Part shown: in pieces, positions 13,532-19,458 of the stretch
Layout of the letters: each line of letters begins with the position of its first letter
Numbering within the stretch: position 1 is the first letter of the stretch
Source of the DNA: CBFCZU01 sp965602635
GTDB lineage: Bacteria > Planctomycetota > Phycisphaerae > SM23-33
DNA length: 19,458 nucleotides
Assembly: GCA_965602635.1 (NCBI GenBank)
Contig: CBFCZU010000055.1
Location: forward strand, 1 to 19,458
Reading direction: 5' to 3'
Translations under genes and position numbers: made by a program
The notes under the pieces: model-generated
What the model saw: only the letters and a program-made list of their open reading frames with translations
What the model was told of the DNA's origin: nothing
The model's database searches: none

Positions 13532-14965
13532 TCAAGTAGCCGCAAGACCTGCGCCACGCCGTGTGGCCATCTTCTGCTCCACATAGATGGCTTTTCCCCG
13601 CGCGGTGAGACGGATTGAGTCCACGATCTCGGTTCGGATCGCGATCCGTCCCTCGAGCTTCTCGTCGAGGCGCCGGACGATCTGCTCCCGCTCCTCATCA
13701 CGGAACGCCTCTGCAGGGACGATCCGAAGGACGGCCCGACCGGGCGTGTCCTGGTAGAATTGGAACTGTCGAACCCGAAGGAAGGTGTCGTCGTGCATGT
13801 TCACCGCCGCCCACGGGATCTCGGAGCCGTCCGCGGCCAGGAGCACCTCCTGGGTTCGGTGCCCATGGATGTCCCGGATGATCACGTGTTGCCGCCCGCA
13901 GGACTCGCAGCGATCAGCAACATATGTTGCGAAGTCCCCCGTGCGATACCGGATAAAGGGCACGACAGTGTTGATGAAGCCCGTCCCGACGATTTCTCCG
14001 CGCTGCCCCGGCGTTGTGACCGGCCGGTCGCACTCGTCCAGCAACTCGAAGTAACCGTAGGTCGGCCAGACGTGGTAGTCGCTGGAGTGCTCGCATTCCG
14101 CCGCAAGGACGAGCTTCTCGGAGTGTCCGTAGCAGGAGAAGTACCGGCAGCCGAATGTGTTCTCCACCACCTCGCGCTGCCGAGGATAAACCCTTTCCGA
14201 TTCGGCAATGATGCCCTGAATGTTGACCGGCGGCTGCACGCCAGTTCGCCGGATGAACTTCGCCAGCGCTGCCACCGTCGACGGGTAGACGTGCAGGAAG
14301 CACGTCCCGATCGTGCCAATGTGATCCAAGTACCGTCGGAGGTCCTCGTCGGACATGAAGAAGCTGCTGTAGTGATGGTGATGGAGGATTGGGTCATACT
14401 CGTGGCGCAGGCCGTTTCGGCGCTGCCTCACGGGCCGCCCGCGCAGCACCGCCATCGGCATGCCAAGTCGGTAGCCCACTCGTCGCCAGGTCTGCGTCAG
14501 ATACGCGTACTCGATGGCCGATCGTTCGCGCCCCATGTAGAAGAAGAGCGGCTCTCCGCCCGTCCCACCCGTCGAGCAGTAGTCGACGCTCCGGTGGCTC
14601 GTCGGCCGGGCGCACATCTCCTCAACGTGCGAGCGAATCGTGCCTCGATCGATGATCGGCAGCCTCGACAGGTCATCGATCGAGCGCAGGTCGTCCGGCC
14701 TGAAACCAACCGAGTCGAACACGCGCCGGTAGTAAGCCGTGTTCTCGTAGGCCAACCTGACAATGCCCCGAAGTTGTCCCAACTGATACTCCCGGGCCTC
14801 CTCGGACGACCACCACTCCTGCGCCTTCACTAGGCCTTCATGGTGACGAAATGCCCTTCCCAGAAGCCAGGGCGCAGGGACCGGCCGGAGGAACACACTC
14901 GCCACAGCGCGTAGTGAGGCAGATAGGTTATCCCACGCGTTCTTGCGAGAGATCGCCTGTTTCAT
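13532..14965 (-). CDS. CapK/PaaK-like adenylate-forming enzyme (phenylacetate-CoA ligase family)
   Basis: This 477-residue member of the AMP-forming ligase superfamily is of the kind found in capsule and EPS clusters (CapK-type), where true phenylacetate activation is unlikely. The ATG at 14965 lies 4 bases beyond the stop of the DUF362 gene; a TTG five codons earlier is the alternative. Motifs in order: an N-terminal helical part with QLGQLRGIVRLAYENTAYYR, the phosphate-binding loop STGGTGGEPLFF, a His cluster ILHHHHYSSFFMSDEDLRRY, YGHSEKLVLAAECEHS (the Tyr-Gly-His-Ser-Glu region), and RYRTGDFATYVADRCESCGR, which includes the conserved Arg-Thr-Gly-Asp. The CESCGR pair could bind zinc. It probably activates an acyl group for transfer to a sugar or polymer; the acyl group is not known. 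Confidence 0.9.
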   Translation of the reverse strand: MKQAISRKNAWDNLSASLRAVASVFLRPVPAPWLLGRAFRHHEGLVKAQEWWSSEEAREYQLGQLRGIVRLAYENTAYYRRVFDSVGFRPDDLRSIDDLSRLPIIDRGTIRSHVEEMCARPTSHRSVDYCSTGGTGGEPLFFYMGRERSAIEYAYLTQTWRRVGYRLGMPMAVLRGRPVRQRRNGLRHEYDPILHHHHYSSFFMSDEDLRRYLDHIGTIGTCFLHVYPSTVAALAKFIRRTGVQPPVNIQGIIAESERVYPRQREVVENTFGCRYFSCYGHSEKLVLAAECEHSSDYHVWPTYGYFELLDECDRPVTTPGQRGEIVGTGFINTVVPFIRYRTGDFATYVADRCESCGRQHVIIRDIHGHRTQEVLLAADGSEIPWAAVNMHDDTFLRVRQFQFYQDTPGRAVLRIVPAEAFRDEEREQIVRRLDEKLEGRIAIRTEIVDSIRLTARGKAIYVEQKMATRRGAGLAAT

Positions 14966-14969
14966 CCGC

Positions 14970-16448
14970 TTACCGCCCAATCTCGATATGCCCCTTCCAA
15001 CCGAAGTGGGGCTTAAACCCTAGCATAGTACCGGCATATTCGCAGAGCCTGCGATTCATCGCCGGATCGTTCGATCGCACCTGCACGTCCCCATAGGTGA
15101 AGGGCGCCAGATTTGGGTCACCTAGAGACCTTGCGAGCAGGGGGATGCGCCGGTAGTCGAAGCCCATGATGCGAGCGGCCGCCAGGTCGACCGCCACCGC
15201 ATTGCGGCCCGCCAGAACCACGCCGGCCGGCTTCGGGCACGGATCCAGTGGCCCGTTCCCCTCACCACCAACGATGCCATCGACGATCACCAGCGACTTC
15301 CTACTCGGCTGTCTACCAAGGCGGCCATTCGCCCCAGCTCGTAGGAAAGCCCGGTTCAGGTCAACGACCATCCGCCAGGTCGTGTCGTTGCCGTACCAAT
15401 TGCCGGAACGGACACGATCCGTGTTGGTGTCTCCGAACATCCGCTTCCCTACCCTCTTCGCCAATCTCGCGAACTGCGGCCGAAGCGGCCCCACCAACGG
15501 AAACACACGCTTGAAGGCCTCGACCGCTCGGCGTTCGAGGCGATTCCTGAGCCGGTCGTCCGCGAACTGGTCGCCCCCTTGCGACGGCGTGCCCTGGCGA
15601 TGATGCGGCAGCCAGTTCTTGTTGCCGTTGATCCCCACCAGATTCTTCATGGCAACCGTCAGGCCCGTCTTCTTGTGGGTCTTCAGCTTCGCCAGATTGA
15701 TCACGCAGTCCGCTTCAAGAACTGTCCTTGAAAGAAGATACTCGTGGACGTTGTCGTGGTGGTGCTCCCGCAATTCGCCTGTGTCGTATTCCGCGCCGTA
15801 GAGCAGGTGACATAGGTCCCGCACCCCCATGAAGGCGGATTGGTCACCGAGATCCACCTTCACATAGCCGGCGGGATCGCCAGGAAGGGCATCATGCCCA
15901 ACAATGACGCCGTCCAGCTTCCTTGCCTTCTCCGGACGCAGATCCACGACCTCCACCTCGAACCCGGCGTACCGACGGTAGAACTCACGGATCTCGTCAA
16001 GCCCGGCCATGGCGCACAGCGCCTGGAAGTCGGCGTCGTTCTGCGGCGCGTCCGCGATGACGATACGGCCCTGTCCTCGGAGAGCGACGTACACGTAGTC
16101 GAGCGTCGCGCGAATGATCGAACCGTGCGTGGTAAGGCACTCACCGTCACCTTCCTGTGTCTCTCGGAAATCACGGATGAAGTTCGGCTTCACGACAACC
16201 GTATCGCCAGGCGAGATCAGGTACCCAAACGGGTTCCACTCGCTATCCCCGAACCTGCCTACGTCGAGACCCAGTATCCGTAGCGCATCCCTCACACGGT
16301 CGTAGGCCGGATTGGTGCCAGCCGACTGTACCGGCTGGCCGAATGGGTACTCCGCATGCCTCGACGACGGTCCGTAGGGGGCGCTGCACCCATACCGTGA
16401 TTTTCCGACTGCCACGCTCACGAGCCTGTCTGCGACCGCCTGGCCCAT
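14970..16448 (-). CDS. DUF362 domain protein of an EPS operon
   Basis: This 492-residue protein starts at the ATG at 16448, one base after the stop of the preceding glycosyltransferase, and it ends 4 bases before the CapK-like gene. DUF362 features: GDTVVVKPNFIRDF (about 81-94), IVIADAPQNDADF, a central ADCVINLAKLKTHKKTGLTV, then AMKNLVGINGNKNWLPHHRQG, and a C-terminal IVDGIVGGEGNGPLDPCPKP with GVVLAGRNAVAVDLAAARIM. Unlike some DUF362 proteins it has no ferredoxin-like Cys cluster. It has no signal peptide and is probably cytoplasmic. The biochemical role of DUF362 in polysaccharide synthesis is not established; its place between a glycosyltransferase and an adenylate-forming enzyme suggests a step in precursor or acyl modification, which is inference. 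Confidence 0.9.
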   Translation of the reverse strand: MGQAVADRLVSVAVGKSRYGCSAPYGPSSRHAEYPFGQPVQSAGTNPAYDRVRDALRILGLDVGRFGDSEWNPFGYLISPGDTVVVKPNFIRDFRETQEGDGECLTTHGSIIRATLDYVYVALRGQGRIVIADAPQNDADFQALCAMAGLDEIREFYRRYAGFEVEVVDLRPEKARKLDGVIVGHDALPGDPAGYVKVDLGDQSAFMGVRDLCHLLYGAEYDTGELREHHHDNVHEYLLSRTVLEADCVINLAKLKTHKKTGLTVAMKNLVGINGNKNWLPHHRQGTPSQGGDQFADDRLRNRLERRAVEAFKRVFPLVGPLRPQFARLAKRVGKRMFGDTNTDRVRSGNWYGNDTTWRMVVDLNRAFLRAGANGRLGRQPSRKSLVIVDGIVGGEGNGPLDPCPKPAGVVLAGRNAVAVDLAAARIMGFDYRRIPLLARSLGDPNLAPFTYGDVQVRSNDPAMNRRLCEYAGTMLGFKPHFGWKGHIEIGR

Positions 16449-16449
16449 G

Positions 16450-17685
16450 CTAATCTTGAGGCCCTAGTCTCTGCGCCCCGCCGCGCTCAAGGACATCCTG
16501 CAGCGCATTCTGCCATTGCGCTGAGATCACCGCCACGCTGCACTTCTCCCTGGCTGCCTTCATTGCAGCCAGCGAACACCTCTGCCACAGATCGGGATCC
16601 CTCAGCAGCGAGGTGACCCTCGCTGCGTACTCACGTACGTTGTTCGGCTCAACCAAGTAGCCGTTCACGCCGTCGCGCACAAGCTCATCCAATTCGCCCA
16701 CGTCGGGAACTACAGGAACGGCGCCGTTCGCCATCGCCTCTGCCATCGCGATCGATAGACCCTCCGACCGGGACGTCAGAACAAACACACGACAACGCTG
16801 CAGAACTCCCTCTACGTCCTTTCTTCTACCCATGAAGCGAAGCCGATCACTCACACCCAGTTCCGCCGCCCGAGCCCGCATCGCTTGTCTCCGGGGCCCG
16901 TCACCAACAACGACCCCGCGGACCGACGGCCTGGCATCCGCGACCGCCGCAACGACATCGACAAACTGCTCGGGTTGCTTGATAGGAGCCAGCCGGCCCA
17001 GGAATACCAAGTCTTCGTCTCTTCTGACGCTCGTCTTCGCTTCACACGGGCGCACGCTTCCCGTGATGATCGATACGGTCCCGTTGACGCCGTGGCCAGC
17101 TAGGAAGGCTTTGGCCGCCGCGCCGCGGACTACGACCAGGTCCATCTGCCCTATGACCCTCGCCGCCAGCGCCTCCAGGTACGCCGACGGATGCCCAAGT
17201 CTGCCTCTGCACCAGCAGTCGGAGTGGATACCGCCGCCGAGGATCTCGATAGGGCCCCCAGTCATCTGATAGCACGCGGGCCGTCCCAGCAGCCGGCCCG
17301 CGACCAGAGCGGCGCATCCCGCGGGAACGATGTGGTATCCCATATATGCGTCCGGCCTACACCGCAGCCCTGTGATGACCAGCCAGATCAGCTTGGCGAC
17401 CGCCCTACTCACCACCTTCGCCAACCATCTCGGAGGACATGCGAATCGTACCCCCGGCATCGGATCCTCCGGCCGGTCTGCCACGACAATGACCTCCCCA
17501 ATACCACACTGAGCCAACGGCGAGATGTGTGAAACATACCAGTTGGGATTGTGAAACGTCCCCGTCACGAGGATACGCCCCGTGCGCCGCCAGCGCCGCT
17601 GCCGGACGATCCGGGCCAATCCAGCTACCAAGAGGACCGCGCTATAGGCGAACGCAATGAAGCCATATGCCAGAACAGATATCAC
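16450..17685 (-). CDS. GT4-family glycosyltransferase with N-terminal membrane helix
   Basis: This 411-residue protein is predicted to add a sugar to a lipid-linked EPS intermediate at the inner face of the membrane. It starts at GTG (17685), 24 bases after the stop of the upstream glycosyltransferase, with GAAGAG as a weak site. Residues about 4-26 form a membrane helix. The N-terminal Rossmann part includes GRILVTGTFHNPNWYVSHIS and, later, CYQMTGGPIEILGGGIH. The C-terminal part has the GT4 signature: LVFLGRLAPIKQPEQFVDVV, VVVGDGPRRQAMRARAAELG, RLRFMGRRKDVEGVLQRC, and EGLSIAMAEAMANGAVPVV with the two Glu of the E-x7-E motif. Donor and acceptor cannot be read from the sequence. The stop codon is separated by one base from the DUF362 start. 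Confidence 0.92.
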   Translation of the reverse strand: MISVLAYGFIAFAYSAVLLVAGLARIVRQRRWRRTGRILVTGTFHNPNWYVSHISPLAQCGIGEVIVVADRPEDPMPGVRFACPPRWLAKVVSRAVAKLIWLVITGLRCRPDAYMGYHIVPAGCAALVAGRLLGRPACYQMTGGPIEILGGGIHSDCWCRGRLGHPSAYLEALAARVIGQMDLVVVRGAAAKAFLAGHGVNGTVSIITGSVRPCEAKTSVRRDEDLVFLGRLAPIKQPEQFVDVVAAVADARPSVRGVVVGDGPRRQAMRARAAELGVSDRLRFMGRRKDVEGVLQRCRVFVLTSRSEGLSIAMAEAMANGAVPVVPDVGELDELVRDGVNGYLVEPNNVREYAARVTSLLRDPDLWQRCSLAAMKAAREKCSVAVISAQWQNALQDVLERGGAQRLGPQD

Positions 17686-17709
17686 TCTGAGCGACTCTTC
17701 GCAAGGCCG

Positions 17710-18876
17710 TCAGCTGGGGACGGGCCCGGGGCGGCCCATCGCGGAACACGAAGCGACAACTGCTCTATAGACGTCCCGCGTTTTGCGGGCCACGTTGATG
17801 GGATGGAAGCGCTGGATGGCCTGCCGGCGCGCCTCCCGGCCCATGCGGACCCTGAGATCCTGATCCGCGAGGAGCCGGAGGAGGCGATCAGTGATCTGGG
17901 CCGTATCTTCTGGGTCGATCAGGAAGCCGCTCTTCCCTTCATCGAGCATGTACGGCATACCACAGCGGTTCGCTGCAATGACGGGCATGCCGGTCGCCAT
18001 CGCCTCGGCGATGGCCATCGGTGAATTCTCCTGGCGCGAAGGCAGCAGGAACACACTAGCACGTGCGAGCTGGCACGTCAGCTCTTCCTGGGCGACGTGT
18101 CCCACGAACTCAATGCGATCGGACAGCCCATTCTCCTCGGTGTACTGCCGGACGCACCGAGCGTAGTCCTCGTCGGCCACGGCGCCCGCCACCACCAGAA
18201 TTGCTTCGCGTCTTGCGTCGAGGACGCCTTTGAGGGCCTTCACAGACCCAAGCGTGTTCTTTCGGGCGCTGATCCAGCCAACGGATAGGATCCTGTCGGG
18301 CTCCTCGCGGCGGCGGACGTCGAAGAAACGTCTGTCCACGGGATTCTCGATGTCGAAAATGCGCGCACCAGTCAGGGGTTCAATCGTCTGTCGGACGTAC
18401 GGCGTAATGGAAATCATGTGCCTTTGGTATGACAAGCAATGGCGCTCGATCCGCCGCCACAAGCGGGACCGGATGCCGGCCAACCATGCACGGTCCGCCA
18501 GGATGTTTGCGTGGTCAAAGCCGTGCATAGTGAAGACGTGGGGGATACCGCACCTGCCCAGGGCCAGCCCATGCGTCTCGTGCGTGTGTAGGATGTCCGG
18601 CTGTAGCTCGTGGACGCACCGAAGTAGGCGTTTCCTGCCCGGCCCGGCGATGATATCGAGGATCTGCGGCCACGCACTGCCCGGCAGCCGGTGCACAGTG
18701 GCTGGGCCGTCCCCTTCCGTGCGCGCATGGAGCAGACCTCGCTGGAACGTGATCACATGCACGTCAAGGTCATCAAGGTCGGCCAGGGCTCGGGCGAGTA
18801 CGACGGCTACTGACTCCACGCCGCCGCGCGGGCAACTCGGATCCTGCGGATACCGGCTGAAGAAGGCGACCTTCAA
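17710..18876 (-). CDS. GT4-family glycosyltransferase
   Basis: This 388-residue soluble or peripheral glycosyltransferase starts at a TTG (18876) whose last two bases are part of the TGA stop of the upstream gene. This 4-base TTGA overlap implies coupled translation, and I see no better in-frame start. The N-terminal fold begins MKVAFFSRYP, then PRGGVESVAVVLARALADL (donor/acceptor loop with Gly-Gly) and DILHTHETHGLALGRCGIPH. The C-terminal fold has DRILSVGWISARKNTLGSV, RIEFVGHVAQEELTCQLARA and ENSPMAIAEAMATGMPVIAA with the E-x7-E motif. Sugar specificity is unknown. It is the second of three consecutive GT4 genes, which together suggest assembly of an oligosaccharide repeat unit. Confidence 0.92.
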   Translation of the reverse strand: MKVAFFSRYPQDPSCPRGGVESVAVVLARALADLDDLDVHVITFQRGLLHARTEGDGPATVHRLPGSAWPQILDIIAGPGRKRLLRCVHELQPDILHTHETHGLALGRCGIPHVFTMHGFDHANILADRAWLAGIRSRLWRRIERHCLSYQRHMISITPYVRQTIEPLTGARIFDIENPVDRRFFDVRRREEPDRILSVGWISARKNTLGSVKALKGVLDARREAILVVAGAVADEDYARCVRQYTEENGLSDRIEFVGHVAQEELTCQLARASVFLLPSRQENSPMAIAEAMATGMPVIAANRCGMPYMLDEGKSGFLIDPEDTAQITDRLLRLLADQDLRVRMGREARRQAIQRFHPINVARKTRDVYRAVVASCSAMGRPGPVPS

Positions 18877-19458
18877 GATGATGCCTGCTGTCTCGGTTGG
18901 CGCGTCGCACGGGCCAGCGCGCTGTGCCGCCTAGCCCTGCGTGCCAGCGAGACAAAGAGCGACTCGTGGGCGTCCAGAGCCCGATCCAGCGTATGGTTGG
19001 CCAGGTAGTAGCTTCTCGCGTTAGCCGAGCAGGCTTGCCACGCCGCCCGGTTATCGAGGAGGCGGGTGACAGACGCCGCCAGCGACGCCCCGTCGGAACC
19101 GACGGCTCCCAGGCCGTGACGGGCGATCACGCCGTCTGGGTCCACCATAGAGACCGCCGGGATGCCACGGCTCCAGGCCTCCAGGAAGGTCACTGGGAAG
19201 CCTTCAACACTGGAGGTGTTCATCAGCAACGCCGCCTCGCTGTACGCCCGATCGACATGCTCCTCCGAGACCTTGCCGTGAAGGACGACATTAGCGAACG
19301 CGCCTGCCCGCCGGCGAAACTCGCGCGCGAAAGCGGTTTGTTCGTTGCTGTCGCCGATCACGTCGAAGATGCACTCCGGCAGGCGCCCAGCGAGGTCCAG
19401 CACCAATTCGGGGCGCTTCACCTCGCAGATCCGTCCGATCCACAGCACGTGTGGAGCG
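18873..19458 (-). CDS. GT4-family glycosyltransferase, partial (5' end outside the window)
   Basis: Only about 195 C-terminal residues are present. The frame runs off the right edge of the window (codons before 19448 read Ala-Pro-His), so the GTG at 19448 is internal and not a start. What is visible is the nucleotide-sugar-binding half of a GT4 enzyme: VLWIGRICEVKRPELVLDLA, CIFDVIGDSNEQTAFAREFR, VVLHGKVSEEHVDRAYSEAA and EGFPVTFLEAWSRGIPAVSM with the E-x7-E motif. The end is Arg/Gln-rich and overlaps the TTG start of the next gene by 4 bases. The EPS operon therefore extends beyond this window, and its promoter is not seen here. Confidence 0.9.
   Translation of the reverse strand, partial: APHVLWIGRICEVKRPELVLDLAGRLPECIFDVIGDSNEQTAFAREFRRRAGAFANVVLHGKVSEEHVDRAYSEAALLMNTSSVEGFPVTFLEAWSRGIPAVSMVDPDGVIARHGLGAVGSDGASLAASVTRLLDNRAAWQACSANARSYYLANHTLDRALDAHESLFVSLARRARRHSALARATRQPRQQASS

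Overview
The window is a 19.5 kb, GC-rich block in which all 18 recognisable genes lie on the minus strand, so transcription runs from right to left. It joins an exopolysaccharide (EPS) operon, an exosortase gene and a tandem array of ten secreted-protein genes. Nine of these ten proteins end in a PEP-CTERM-like sorting signal in which the usual Pro-Glu-Pro is replaced by Pro-Ala-Pro-Gly-Ala. The style of the sorting tails, the base composition and the gene mix suggest a Planctomycetota bacterium (Phycisphaerae-like). That assignment is inference, because there is no rRNA or other marker gene here.

Right part (about 10.5-19.5 kb), in transcription order: three GT4-type glycosyltransferases (the first cut by the window edge), a DUF362 protein, a CapK/PaaK-like adenylate-forming enzyme, a heparinase II/III-family lyase, an EpsI-type (DUF3485) protein and a multi-membrane exosortase. 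Spacing is very tight (4-nt overlap, 1-nt gap, two 4-nt gaps), so this reads as one operon that ends with the exosortase. The exosortase keeps the expected Cys, Arg and His residues.

Middle and left (0.44-9.05 kb), after a 417-nt gap: ten cargo genes, numbered here 1 to 10 from left to right (10 is transcribed first). Each has a signal peptide. Nine carry [ILV]PAPGA, then a hydrophobic stretch, then a basic end. Number 7 has a related tripartite segment placed internally and followed by a long tail. The mature parts differ: genes 1-3 end in a DUF4114-like acidic motif, genes 4 and 6 have a Cys...Gln pair resembling thioester-forming adhesin domains, gene 9 looks like a papain-fold cysteine peptidase, and genes 5, 8 and 10 are of unknown function. 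Neighbouring genes share nearly the same tail, and genes 1 and 2 share a leader and signal peptide at DNA level. This points to tandem duplication with exchange or divergence of the middle. A short GC-rich hairpin follows almost every stop codon. A near-consensus sigma-70 promoter lies in front of gene 7 and fixes its start.

How it may work together (inference): the glycosyltransferases, CapK-like enzyme, DUF362 protein and lyase build or trim a surface polymer. The cargo proteins are exported by Sec, held by their C-terminal tail, and processed by the adjacent exosortase with EpsI, so that a varied protein set is placed in the polymer matrix. The most unusual aspects are the dense cargo array beside its probable sorting enzyme and the PAPGA variant of the signal.
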